NCBI RefSeq assembly: GCF_902498915.1
Contig: NZ_CABVLQ010000001.1
Source: Escherichia ruysiae
GTDB lineage: Bacteria; Pseudomonadota; Gammaproteobacteria; Enterobacterales; Enterobacteriaceae
Length of the DNA stretch: 64,000 nucleotides
Direction: 5' to 3' (one strand)
This document shows positions 52,975-62,302 of the stretch, one piece after another. The number at the start of each line of letters is the position of its first letter. Position 1 is the first letter of the stretch. The notes beneath the pieces were generated by a model that saw only the letters and a list, made by a program, of their open reading frames with translations, searched no databases and was not told the DNA's origin. Both the position numbers and the translations under genes were made by a program.

Positions 52975-54642
52975 TTATTGCAAACGTTCTAATAAACGAG
53001 CCAGTTTTTTATTGCCGCCAGCGACTGGCGCCCATTGGTAATGCACGACCGGTTTGCTGGCGCCTTGTAGTTCCAGCGCAAAACTGCGTAATCCGATGTT
53101 AATCACCGCGACGTGTTCCAGTAATGACGGTGTGTGTTGCAGTGTGGCAGGCGAAAGCGGGCGAATCAGTGCCGCCGCCAGTAATGTGGCTTCCGGCAGC
53201 GAACTCACTACCGCGATCCCCGCATCTTCCAGGATGGCGATTTGCTGCGAGCGGCATTGCGGGTCACGTTCGGTACCTGTCACCGTGGCAATGGCGTACA
53301 GCGGTTGGTTGTCTGAACGCGCGGCACAGGCTTTCTGCCAGGCGCTTACCAGCGAGGCCGCAGGATCGGCGGTCGCACCGAAGCCAATCACCACATCAAG
53401 CAGCAATACGCGCACGTGTGGTTTTGCACCAAGCTCGGCAATTAACTGGTTGCGTAAGGTCGGGTCGATCATCGGATGGGGACGCCCGACGGTGTAGAAA
53501 TCATCGCCCAGGTCAATGATCTGGTGACCATCAGCGTCCAGCATCATGCCGTGATGATGGGCATCGTCGGCTACCACGCCAGGATGCCCGGCAAGTAATC
53601 CCGCCGCTTCGGCGGCCAGCGTACCGCCGGTATACAAGCCGCAAATAAATCCGCTGCTGACAGGCGCTATTGCGTTACGTCGCGCCGTAACGCGTGAAAG
53701 CAGGCAAGCCAGGCGCGCGGCATCATCCAGCGAGGAGGCAAACCAGACATTCTCTTCACGAGCCACCGCCGGGGCATAACCTAAAAACAGCGCCACCGTC
53801 GGTTTACCCGTCGCTTTCATCGCGTTAACGATACGCAGGCACACGGCTTCGGCAGGTGGTTTAGAGACAAACGCCAGCACTTCACTTTTCGCATCGGCAC
53901 TCAACATTTCCAGCGCCGTCAGCGCACTGATGCCGCCCACTTCACGACTGAGATCGCGCCCGCCAAGACCAATCGCGTGAGTAATTCCCTCACCTGCCAG
54001 CGCAATCTGCGAGCACAGTTCCTGAATCCCTGTACCAGAAGCGCCAATGACACCAATATTGCCTTCCGGCATCACATTGGCGAAAGCCAGCGGCGTGTCG
54101 GCAATCATCGACGTACCGCAGTCCGGTCCCATCACCAGCAAGCCTTTTTCCCGCGCGCGGGTTTTGAGTTGGATTTCATCTTCCAGCGTGACGTTATCGG
54201 AGAACATCATCACGTTGAGGTTGCGATCCAGCGCCTGATTCGCCAGCTCTGCCGCGTACTCACCAGCCACTGAAATCAGCGCCAGATTGGCATCGGGTAA
54301 TTTCTGGCAGGCACTGTCCCAGCGACGCACCTGCGTCAACGCCTGGCTGCTGCCTGAACCTTGCGCCAGTTGTTTTAGCGCCTCTTCAAGCTGCTGCATA
54401 ATCGCCTGCGCGATCCCCGCATCCGCCGCTTCGCTACGAATTGCCACGCAAATATCGTTCGGCGTGGCGTTATTAAAATCGTCATGCCAGAAACCTGTGG
54501 TATCTAATAACGCTTTATTGGCGGGCGTACCCATCATTACGGAAACATCATCAATATTTTCTGATTCGCTGAGTTTTCGTGAAATAATCATTAAACTGAC
54601 CGAATCCTGAAAACACCCTTTTTTAATAAAGGCGTGGATCAT
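52975..54642 (-). CDS. fdrA: Oxamate carbamoyltransferase subunit FdrA (AllF)
   Basis: Acyl-CoA-synthetase/succinyl-CoA-ligase-like protein of 555 residues as in K-12. It has a CoA-binding-type N-terminal half (MGPDCGTSMI, GNIGVIGASGTGIQEL) and a ligase-like C-terminal half (GLYTGGTLAAEAAGLL). First named as a suppressor of FtsH defects; now linked to oxamate carbamoyltransferase with YlbE and YlbF. It heads the leftward operon, divergent from allD. Confidence 0.94.
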   Translation of the reverse strand: MIHAFIKKGCFQDSVSLMIISRKLSESENIDDVSVMMGTPANKALLDTTGFWHDDFNNATPNDICVAIRSEAADAGIAQAIMQQLEEALKQLAQGSGSSQALTQVRRWDSACQKLPDANLALISVAGEYAAELANQALDRNLNVMMFSDNVTLEDEIQLKTRAREKGLLVMGPDCGTSMIADTPLAFANVMPEGNIGVIGASGTGIQELCSQIALAGEGITHAIGLGGRDLSREVGGISALTALEMLSADAKSEVLAFVSKPPAEAVCLRIVNAMKATGKPTVALFLGYAPAVAREENVWFASSLDDAARLACLLSRVTARRNAIAPVSSGFICGLYTGGTLAAEAAGLLAGHPGVVADDAHHHGMMLDADGHQIIDLGDDFYTVGRPHPMIDPTLRNQLIAELGAKPHVRVLLLDVVIGFGATADPAASLVSAWQKACAARSDNQPLYAIATVTGTERDPQCRSQQIAILEDAGIAVVSSLPEATLLAAALIRPLSPATLQHTPSLLEHVAVINIGLRSFALELQGASKPVVHYQWAPVAGGNKKLARLLERLQ

Positions 54643-54958
54643 AACAACTCCTTAAAAATTGCACCCATGGCAATTGCACGAGCAGTGTTAATGTGTCAAT
54701 CACGGTATCGATGACCGATGAAAAATAAGGTGATGAATATCACACAGGAATTATTAGCAAAAGAATTCAAATAACCGCCAGACTATTATCTGCTAATTTT
54801 TAACAAGCAGGGTTATTTTAAAAAACAAACCAAAAGTGCGCGGATTATCAAATAAATTCTAACTATATTTTTTTGCCTGTCTGGATCACATAATCCAGAT
54901 ATTTTCCCTGTATGTTAATTGCAGTCATGCTTCACACCGTCGTTAAAAAGGAAGACAG
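54643..54958. promoter_or_regulatory. Divergent fdrA-allD control region
   Basis: A 316-base AT-rich gap between the two divergent allantoin operons. In K-12, AllS activates allDCE from here under anaerobic allantoin. An inverted repeat AATTGC-N7-GCAATT (54657-54675) lies just upstream of the fdrA start. I could not fix promoter boxes with confidence. Confidence 0.6.
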
Positions 54959-56008
54959 ATGAAAATCAGTCGGGAAACACTCCACCAGCTAATCGAGAAT
55001 AAACTCTGCCAGGCTGGATTAAAACGTGAGCACGCTGCAACCGTGGCTGAAGTATTGGTTTATGCCGATGCCAGAGGGATCCACTCTCATGGCGCGGTAC
55101 GCGTGGAATACTACGCAGAACGTATTTCGAAAGGCGGCACCAACCGCGAACCGGAGTTCCGTCTTGAAGAAACGGGGCCGTGTTCGGCAATTTTACATGC
55201 CGACAATGCCGCCGGGCAGGTCGCCGCGAAAATGGGCATGGAACATGCCATTAAAACAGCACAACAAAATGGCGTTGCGGTGGTCGGTATCAGCCGGATG
55301 GGTCACAGCGGCGCAATCTCTTATTTTGTGCAGCAGGCAGCCCGCGCCGGATTAATTGGCATTTCGATGTGCCAGTCCGATCCAATGGTGGTGCCGTTTG
55401 GCGGCGCGGAAATTTACTACGGTACTAACCCACTTGCCTTTGCCGCGCCGGGAGAAGGCGACGAGATCCTTACCTTTGATATGGCGACTACCGTACAGGC
55501 ATGGGGAAAAGTGCTCGACGCCCGCTCGCGTAATATGTCTATCCCGGATACCTGGGCGGTCGATAAAAACGGTGCACCAACAACCGATCCGTTCGCGGTA
55601 CATGCTCTGCTCCCCGCCGCTGGGCCGAAAGGGTATGGCCTGATGATGATGGTTGACGTCCTCTCAGGCGTGTTACTCGGCTTACCGTTCGGGCGACAGG
55701 TTAGTTCGATGTATGACGATTTACACGCCGGGCGTAATTTGGGGCAATTACATGTAGTTATTAACCCGAACTTTTTCTCCTCCAGCGAAATATTCCGTCA
55801 ACATCTTAGCCAGACCATGCGTGAATTAAATGCCATTACCCCCGCGCCCGGTTTTAACCAGGTTTATTATCCCGGTCAGGATCAGGATATTAAACAACAA
55901 AAAGCCGCCGTCGAAGGCATCGAAATTGTTGATGATATTTACCAGTATTTAATTTCCGACGCGCTTTATAAGACGTCATACGAAACGAAAAATCCCTTTG
56001 CGCAATAA
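54959..56008 (+). CDS. allD: Ureidoglycolate dehydrogenase AllD
   Basis: NAD-dependent oxidation of ureidoglycolate to oxalurate, the anaerobic branch of allantoin breakdown; the product feeds the FdrA/YlbE/YlbF enzyme. 349 residues of the LDH2/MDH2 family, with the family motifs RGIHSHGAVRVEYY, GISRMGHSGAISYF and the NPLAFAAPG loop. An AAGGAAG ribosome site precedes the ATG. First gene of allDCE. Confidence 0.97.
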   Translation: MKISRETLHQLIENKLCQAGLKREHAATVAEVLVYADARGIHSHGAVRVEYYAERISKGGTNREPEFRLEETGPCSAILHADNAAGQVAAKMGMEHAIKTAQQNGVAVVGISRMGHSGAISYFVQQAARAGLIGISMCQSDPMVVPFGGAEIYYGTNPLAFAAPGEGDEILTFDMATTVQAWGKVLDARSRNMSIPDTWAVDKNGAPTTDPFAVHALLPAAGPKGYGLMMMVDVLSGVLLGLPFGRQVSSMYDDLHAGRNLGQLHVVINPNFFSSSEIFRQHLSQTMRELNAITPAPGFNQVYYPGQDQDIKQQKAAVEGIEIVDDIYQYLISDALYKTSYETKNPFAQ

Positions 56009-56029
56009 TTATTGAGACAGGACTTTCCT

Positions 56030-57265
56030 ATGATTACACATTTTCGTCAAGCTATAGAAGAAACGCTGCCCTGGCTTTCCTCTTTTGGCGCTGACCCAAC
56101 CGGCGGTATGACCCGTTTACTTTATTCGCCGGAATGGCTGGAAACCCAACAGCAATTTAAAAAAAGAATGGCAGCAAGCGGGCTGGAAACACGTTTCGAT
56201 AAAGTGGGAAATTTATACGGTCGCCTGAATGGCACCGAATATCCACAGGAAGTGGTTCTGAGCGGTTCGCATATCGATACCGTGGTTAACGGCGGTAACC
56301 TCGACGGGCAATTCGGCGCACTGGCGGCGTGGCTGGCAATTGACTGGCTGAAAACACAATACGGCGCGCCGCTACGTACTGTCGAAGTGGTGGCGATGGC
56401 GGAAGAAGAAGGCAGCCGCTTCCCGTATGTCTTCTGGGGCAGTAAAAATATCTTTGGGCTGGCGAATCCTGACGACGTGCGGAATATCTGTGATGCCAAA
56501 GGAAATAGTTTTGTCGATGCGATGAAGGCTTGCGGATTCACTCTGCCGAACGCCCCACTAACTCCGCGTCAGGATATTAAAGCCTTTGTCGAACTGCATA
56601 TCGAACAGGGCTGTGTGCTGGAAAGTAATGGGCAGTCAATTGGCGTGGTGAATGCAATTGTCGGGCAACGTCGCTATACGGTGACGCTGAACGGCGAATC
56701 AAACCATGCAGGCACCACGCCGATGGGCTATCGTCGTGACACGGTTTATGCGTTTAGCCGCATTTGCAATCAGTCCGTAGCCAAAGCGAAAAAGATGGGC
56801 GATCCGCTGGTGCTGACCTTTGGCAAAGTGGAGCCGCGCCCAAATACGGTTAACGTAGTGCCGGGTAAAACCACGTTCACCATTGATTGTCGTCACACCG
56901 ACGCTGCCGTGCTGCGCGATTTCACCCAACAGTTAGAAAACGACATGCGGGCGATTTGCGATGAAATGGACATTGGTATTGATATCGATTTATGGATGGA
57001 CGAAGAACCGGTGCCGATGAACGAAGAGCTGGTCACCACCCTGACGGAACTGTGTGAAACAGAAAAACTGAATTACCGGGTGATGCACAGTGGTGCCGGG
57101 CACGACGCGCAAATTTTCGCGCCTCGCGTGCCGACCTGCATGATTTTCATTCCCAGCATTAACGGGATCAGCCATAACCCGGCGGAACGCACCAATATTA
57201 CCGACCTTGCCGAAGGGGTCAAAACGTTGGCACTCATGCTTTATCAACTTGCCTGGCAGAAATAA
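56030..57265 (+). CDS. allC: Allantoate amidohydrolase AllC
   Basis: Mn-dependent M20-family hydrolase that turns allantoate into ureidoglycine, ammonia and CO2. The ATG at 56030 (MITHFRQ) gives 411 residues as in K-12; a start six codons upstream is less likely. Metal ligands are in GSHIDTVVNGGNLDGQFG, AEEEGSRFP and HIEQG, plus a late His (ISHNPAE). Second gene of allDCE, 21 bases after allD. Confidence 0.97.
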   Translation: MITHFRQAIEETLPWLSSFGADPTGGMTRLLYSPEWLETQQQFKKRMAASGLETRFDKVGNLYGRLNGTEYPQEVVLSGSHIDTVVNGGNLDGQFGALAAWLAIDWLKTQYGAPLRTVEVVAMAEEEGSRFPYVFWGSKNIFGLANPDDVRNICDAKGNSFVDAMKACGFTLPNAPLTPRQDIKAFVELHIEQGCVLESNGQSIGVVNAIVGQRRYTVTLNGESNHAGTTPMGYRRDTVYAFSRICNQSVAKAKKMGDPLVLTFGKVEPRPNTVNVVPGKTTFTIDCRHTDAAVLRDFTQQLENDMRAICDEMDIGIDIDLWMDEEPVPMNEELVTTLTELCETEKLNYRVMHSGAGHDAQIFAPRVPTCMIFIPSINGISHNPAERTNITDLAEGVKTLALMLYQLAWQK

Positions 57266-57275
57266 GGAGTTATAA

Positions 57276-58061
57276 ATGGGATATTTAAATAACGTCACCG
57301 GTTACCGCGATGATTTACTGGCTAACCGTGCGATTGTTAAACACGGTAATTTCGCGCTGTTAACCCCGGATGGTCTGGTAAAAAATATTATTCCTGGCTT
57401 TGAAAATTGTGACGCGACAATCCTGTCCACACCAAAGCTTGGCGCTACGTTTGTCGATTATCTGGTGACGCTGCATCAAAACGGCGGTAATCAGCAGGGA
57501 TTCGGCGGAGAAGGAATTGAAACGTTCCTGTATGTCATTTCTGGAAATATCACTGCCGAAGCCGAAGGAAAAACATTTGCCTTAAGCGAAGGTGGCTATC
57601 TTTATTGCCCGCCAGGCTCCTTAATGACGTTTGTTAATGCCCAGGCCGAAGACAGCCAAATCTTCTTGTATAAGCGCCGCTATGTTCCGGTAGAAGGTCA
57701 TGCGCCGTGGCTGGTTTCTGGCAATGCCAGCGAACTGGAACGCATTCATTATGAAGGCATGGACGATGTTATTCTGCTGGATTTTCTGCCCAAAGAGTTA
57801 GGTTTTGATATGAATATGCATATCCTCTCTTTTGCGCCAGGTGCCAGCCACGGTTATATCGAAACCCACGTTCAGGAGCACGGTGCTTATATTCTTTCCG
57901 GTCAGGGAGTTTATAACCTCGATAATAACTGGATCCCGGTAAAAAAAGGCGATTACATCTTTATGGGCGCTTATTCTTTACAGGCCGGTTATGGCGTAGG
58001 GCGTGGTGAAGCGTTCAGCTATATTTACTCGAAAGATTGTAACCGCGACGTAGAAATTTAA
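57276..58061 (+). CDS. allE: (S)-ureidoglycine aminohydrolase AllE
   Basis: Mn-dependent bicupin enzyme releasing ammonia from S-ureidoglycine to give S-ureidoglycolate, the AllD substrate. 261 residues as in K-12 (formerly YlbA). Two cupin repeats are seen (GIETFLYVISGNITAEAEG; ETHVQEHGAYILSGQGVY), the second carrying the metal ligands. Ten bases after allC, with an AAGGAG ribosome site. Confidence 0.97.
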   Translation: MGYLNNVTGYRDDLLANRAIVKHGNFALLTPDGLVKNIIPGFENCDATILSTPKLGATFVDYLVTLHQNGGNQQGFGGEGIETFLYVISGNITAEAEGKTFALSEGGYLYCPPGSLMTFVNAQAEDSQIFLYKRRYVPVEGHAPWLVSGNASELERIHYEGMDDVILLDFLPKELGFDMNMHILSFAPGASHGYIETHVQEHGAYILSGQGVYNLDNNWIPVKKGDYIFMGAYSLQAGYGVGRGEAFSYIYSKDCNRDVEI

Positions 58062-58103
58062 GTCATACCGCTCGCCTGATTATTTTTAGCTATGTTGGAT
58101 TTT

Positions 58104-58130
58104 GCCACGGTTTATACCGTGGCTTTTTTT
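58104..58130 (+). terminator. allDCE terminator
   Basis: GCCACGGT-TTAT-ACCGTGGC stem (58104-58123) followed by seven T, 42 bases after the allE stop. Textbook intrinsic terminator. Confidence 0.92.
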
Positions 58131-58202
58131 GCGGTAAATTCAGGTAAAAAACAGATGCGGGATAAAATGCATCCGCTTCAGGCTGAAAACCGCACAGACA
58201 AT

Positions 58203-58293
58203 CCCCTCGCCCCTTTGGGGAGAGGGTTAGGGTGAGGGGAACAGGCAATAATTACCCTCACCCCGACCCTCTCCCTAAAAGGGAGAGGGGGAA
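58203..58293. repeat. Inverted pair of GC-rich boxC-like intergenic repeats
   Basis: CCCCTCGCCCCTTTGGGGAG onward (58203-58240) and its near reverse complement TACCCTCACCCCGACCCTCT onward (58253-58293) face each other with a 12-base spacer. Each copy is itself an imperfect palindrome. The look is that of the E. coli boxC family. The pair would fold into a long hairpin between convergent allE and glxK. Confidence 0.7.
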
Positions 58294-58356
58294 AGCCATG
58301 CTCGTAGCAATCAGAAGCAGATGCGATATGAACCGCATCCACTTTAAAGGTAAGAG

Positions 58357-59502
58357 TCAGTTTTTAATTCCCTGACCTATTTTAATGGCGCAGGCAATAT
58401 TTCGCGCGCTGTTGAAGAGATTGGTTTCACCACTGGCGAGCACTTCAGCTAAAGGTGCCAGACGTGGCAAAATGCTGAACACCGCGTCAATGCCGTACTG
58501 GTGCACCACTTCCACACCATCACCCAATACGCCAGCAATCCCAATCACCGGTACATTAAACTGCTTCGCCACCGACGCCACGCCCAGCGGCGCTTTACCG
58601 CCTGCCGTTTGCGAGTCGATGCGCCCTTCCCCGGTGATCACCAGCGCCGCTCCCTGCACCGCCTGCTCCAGGTTGACCGCCCGCAGTACAATCTCAATAC
58701 CCGGTTTAATATCCGCATTGAGAAATACCGCCGCCGCAATACCCATACCGCCCGCCGCGCCGCCGCCCGCCATCTGGCAGACATTGATTTCCGTTTGCTG
58801 CTGCAAAACACGGGCGAAATTTTGCAGCCCCTGCTCCAGCTCTTCGACCATCTCCGGCGTTGCCCCTTTTTGCGGGCTAAACACCGCCGCCGCGCCGCGT
58901 GCCCCTACCAGCGGGTTATCAACATCACACGCCACTTCAATATGACAGCTCGCCAGACGCGGATCGCATTCCTCCATCTCAATGCTTGCCACACGCGCTA
59001 AATTGCCGCCGTTTGCCGCCAGCGCCTGACCGTCGGCATCAATGAAACGCACACCGAGCGCCTGCGCCATGCCCATACCGCCGTCTACCGTCGCGCTGCC
59101 GCCAATGCCGAGAATAATATGGCGAATGCCGTTATCCAGCGCATGACGAATCAGCTCGCCGGTGCCATAACTTGACGCCAGCAACGGATTACGCTTTTCA
59201 GGCACGACCAGCATCAGGCCACTTGCTGCCGCCATCTCAATCACCGCCGTTTTCCCGTCGCCGGTAAGGCCATAAAAAGCATTCACTTTTTCGCCCATCG
59301 GCCCACAGACTTCGAGCGTCACGATGTTGCCGCCCGTCGCGGCAACCATCGCATCCACCGTTCCTTCGCCGCCATCTGCTATTGGCAAACAGATATAGTG
59401 CGCATCGGGAAAGAGGGTCGAAAACCCGGCTTTAATTGCCTGACAACATTTTTCTGCACTTAAGCTCTCTTTAAACGAGTCTGGCGCAATGACAATCTTC
59501 AT
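58357..59502 (-). CDS. glxK: Glycerate 2-kinase GlxK
   Basis: Phosphorylates glycerate to 2-phosphoglycerate, carrying glyoxylate from allantoin into glycolysis. The ATG at 59502 (MKIVIAP) gives 381 residues as in K-12; an ATG two codons upstream is possible. Family motifs: PDSFKESLSAE near the start, GIGGSATVDGGMGMAQALG in the middle and GEGRIDSQT. It follows ybbY by 21 bases on the minus strand. Confidence 0.97.
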   Translation of the reverse strand: MKIVIAPDSFKESLSAEKCCQAIKAGFSTLFPDAHYICLPIADGGEGTVDAMVAATGGNIVTLEVCGPMGEKVNAFYGLTGDGKTAVIEMAAASGLMLVVPEKRNPLLASSYGTGELIRHALDNGIRHIILGIGGSATVDGGMGMAQALGVRFIDADGQALAANGGNLARVASIEMEECDPRLASCHIEVACDVDNPLVGARGAAAVFSPQKGATPEMVEELEQGLQNFARVLQQQTEINVCQMAGGGAAGGMGIAAAVFLNADIKPGIEIVLRAVNLEQAVQGAALVITGEGRIDSQTAGGKAPLGVASVAKQFNVPVIGIAGVLGDGVEVVHQYGIDAVFSILPRLAPLAEVLASGETNLFNSARNIACAIKIGQGIKN

Positions 59503-59523
59503 TATCAATCCTTTTTCAACAAA

Positions 59524-60825
59524 TTATTCGATGCGTTCCCACGGAATAAGGTTATCCATAAGAACAGCCAGTAAAATTCCGACCAGTAAGCCGTTACTGA
59601 GCAGAGGACGAAGCGTTAATGGAAGGTCTTGCAGATACACAGGCGGTAATGCCATTAAAAATATGCCGACAAATAACGGCAATGCGAGTCGATAAATATT
59701 GCGAGCGGTAAACGTTATTTGCTGGCTAAACACCAGCGCGGAAAAGAGTAAAGGCAGATAAGAAACCAGCATGACCGCGCTACTCACTGGTAAAGGGATA
59801 CTGCAAAATAGTCGCGTGAGTGCCGGAACCAGTGCCACCAGCAGGCAAATAACGCTGCCATAAATAAACGAACGCCGCGTGTAATCGCCAGTCTGGGTTA
59901 ATAAACCAATGGATGAAACAAACGGCGAGAATGGTATTACCGCCAGCGGCACGGTTATCAGCGTCATAAATCCGGTTGCCACAAAGCTGCGACGATAACG
60001 CGTATTCCCCGCGCCCTGCTGCGGATAAAAAACATCCGTGCCCCGAATCGCACCGTAGGTATTACTGATATTCACCAGACCTGTAATCACCGCCGTCAGA
60101 ATAATTCCCGGCGACAACGCACCGCCACTGCCGAGCGGGAACCACTGCCAGTGCAACTCACCGGAGAGCGAATGCGAAGAAGGAAAGCAAAAGTACCACA
60201 ACAACCAGCCGGTTATCGTGCCGACCAACAGGCCGTAACGGGCAAAACGTTGCGGCAGGAAGATAATCATCGCCAGAACCAGGCACATCACCGCCACCGA
60301 GAGCGCGAACGGCGGTAACTGAATTTTAAAATTCGGGTCGGCTATGCCAAACGGCAGCCCGAGCATACCTTTGAAAAAGATAGTGGTCAGCTGCGCGCCC
60401 AGCATCAGCATAAACAGCACCATCACCGTCGGAGTAAATAACCGCGCAAGGCGATGACCTAATCCACTAAGTCCAATCAATATCGTCAGCACGCCGGAAA
60501 TCGCAATCCCCACCGCCAGACTGGTGGCGATATCATTGACAGGCGTTCCGCGCGATGCTTCGCCAAGGGTGATAGTGAGGATAGTTCCCCACCACAGGCC
60601 GCCTGGCCCTTCCATAATAGCGCGACGATGACCGCAGAACGCCTGAGCGAAGCAGGCCAGTGCAGTAGCAAGAAAAGCATATTGGGTGAGCGTAAGCAGA
60701 CTACTTTGCGGCAACTGAAAAGCCGAAAGCAGCGTAGGAGGAACCACAACCGTGTTGCAAAAAATAAAGAAAAACCACTGAAATCCTGATAACAGGCTTT
60801 CGCGGCTCACTGCAAAATTGAACAT
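59524..60825 (-). CDS. ybbY: Putative purine/nucleobase permease YbbY
   Basis: Membrane transporter of the NCS2 (NAT) family, 433 residues from the ATG at 60825, K-12 length. About 12 helices; the NAT signature region shows as ISNTYGAIRGTDVF. The substrate is unproven; its place between allB and glxK suggests uptake of a purine-derived compound. Intact. Confidence 0.93.
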   Translation of the reverse strand: MFNFAVSRESLLSGFQWFFFIFCNTVVVPPTLLSAFQLPQSSLLTLTQYAFLATALACFAQAFCGHRRAIMEGPGGLWWGTILTITLGEASRGTPVNDIATSLAVGIAISGVLTILIGLSGLGHRLARLFTPTVMVLFMLMLGAQLTTIFFKGMLGLPFGIADPNFKIQLPPFALSVAVMCLVLAMIIFLPQRFARYGLLVGTITGWLLWYFCFPSSHSLSGELHWQWFPLGSGGALSPGIILTAVITGLVNISNTYGAIRGTDVFYPQQGAGNTRYRRSFVATGFMTLITVPLAVIPFSPFVSSIGLLTQTGDYTRRSFIYGSVICLLVALVPALTRLFCSIPLPVSSAVMLVSYLPLLFSALVFSQQITFTARNIYRLALPLFVGIFLMALPPVYLQDLPLTLRPLLSNGLLVGILLAVLMDNLIPWERIE

Positions 60826-60881
60826 AAACACACCTTAACCGGAGAATGCCCGCCGCGAAGGCGGGCATTGCAGGGGCCAGA

Positions 60882-62243
60882 TTACTGCTGATGTTTAAGG
60901 ATAAATTGACCTTTCGGCGCAACAGGGAAGCCCTGTTCGATGTCGTAAATCACATCACCACGTAAGATGGTTTTCGTGATACGCGCGCCAATGGTACGGC
61001 CAACATACGGGCTGACTTTGTGGCGATATTCCAGATCGTCATTGGTAAGAACATAGCTGCTATTCGGCTGAATGAAGACAAAGTCGGCATCTTTTCCTGG
61101 GGCGATACGACCTTTTTGCTGCAGACCGAAGATATCTGCTGCATTAGTCGCCATTAATTTGCCGAACATGGCCAGAGACATACCGCGTTTCTGTACTGCT
61201 TCATCGAACATCACGTCCATGCAGCTTTGCAGACCGGCGATACCGCCCCATGCTTTCATGATGTTACCGGCTTTCATTTCCGGCGGGCATGGAGAGTGGT
61301 CGGAAACCAGGCAGTCGATTTCACCGTTAAACAGTTTTTCCCACATGCCTTTCTGGTTTTCCAGATCGCGGATCGGCGGTGAACACTTCGCCAGGGTGCC
61401 AATTTCTTCGAACTGATCGGTATCCAGCACAAAGTAATGCGGGCAGGATTCACAGGTAACATCCTGACCTTCCTGACGCGCACGAGTCACTTCCTCAACA
61501 CCTTCCGGGCTGCTGATGTGGCAAACGTGCAGACGGCAACCGGCAACTTTCGCCAGGTACAGTACGCGGCGAATCGCTTCCACTTCGGTAAATACCGGAC
61601 GAGAAGCCACATAGTCATGTGCGGTTACGCGACCTTCACGCTTCGCTTCTTCGCCCAGTTCATCACAGATCAGGGCATTTTCGCAGTGCACCAGCACCGG
61701 CTGCCCCATTTCGCCCAGCTTCTGCGCGCCTTTGAAGAACTGCCAGTCGTTTACGTCACGGAAGTCGTTGTCGATACCACGATCGCCACAGGTCGCAACG
61801 AAGCATTTGAAGCCGACAACGCCCACTTCATCCAGTTCGTGCAGACGGTCGATGTTATAAGAGACCAGGCCACCCAGTTGTGCCGCATCGACAGTCAACT
61901 TACCTTTAGCGGCGTCGAACTTCAGTTCAATCGATGCGCGATCAACGGTTGCTGGCAACTGGTTGAGCGGCATTTCGATCATGGTGGTGATACCGCCTTT
62001 TGCCGCTGCGCGAGTGCCGGTTTCATAACCTTCCCAGTGGCTACGACCCGGTTCAGAAATATGGCTGTGCGCATCGACCATGCCCGGAGAAACGACCAGA
62101 CCAGACGCATCCATAACTTCTTTTGCATCGCCCAGATCCTGACCGATAGCGGCAATTTTTCCGCCTTTAACGGCGATATCTACAACGCGAGCTTCGTTTT
62201 CTAAAATGACGGTGCCGTTTTTAATAATTAAATCAAAAGACAT
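60882..62243 (-). CDS. allB: Allantoinase AllB
   Basis: Zinc amidohydrolase opening the allantoin ring to allantoate, the AllC substrate. 453 residues as in K-12. Metal ligands: His59 and His61 (DAHSHISEPG), a carbamylated lysine (VGFKCFVAT, about residue 146), then His in LVHCEN and CHISS, and Asp in VSDHSPCP. Between ybbW and ybbY on the minus strand. Confidence 0.98.
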   Translation of the reverse strand: MSFDLIIKNGTVILENEARVVDIAVKGGKIAAIGQDLGDAKEVMDASGLVVSPGMVDAHSHISEPGRSHWEGYETGTRAAAKGGITTMIEMPLNQLPATVDRASIELKFDAAKGKLTVDAAQLGGLVSYNIDRLHELDEVGVVGFKCFVATCGDRGIDNDFRDVNDWQFFKGAQKLGEMGQPVLVHCENALICDELGEEAKREGRVTAHDYVASRPVFTEVEAIRRVLYLAKVAGCRLHVCHISSPEGVEEVTRARQEGQDVTCESCPHYFVLDTDQFEEIGTLAKCSPPIRDLENQKGMWEKLFNGEIDCLVSDHSPCPPEMKAGNIMKAWGGIAGLQSCMDVMFDEAVQKRGMSLAMFGKLMATNAADIFGLQQKGRIAPGKDADFVFIQPNSSYVLTNDDLEYRHKVSPYVGRTIGARITKTILRGDVIYDIEQGFPVAPKGQFILKHQQ

Positions 62244-62302
62244 AACAAACTCCTTGTAAAATACAGATTGTTTTTTAACTCAATGTTCAATATCGGGATT
62301 AA

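Noticed and set aside
61437..62204. 255-residue open frame opposite allB
   Set aside because: Antisense shadow of allB; composition follows the codon pattern of the real gene.
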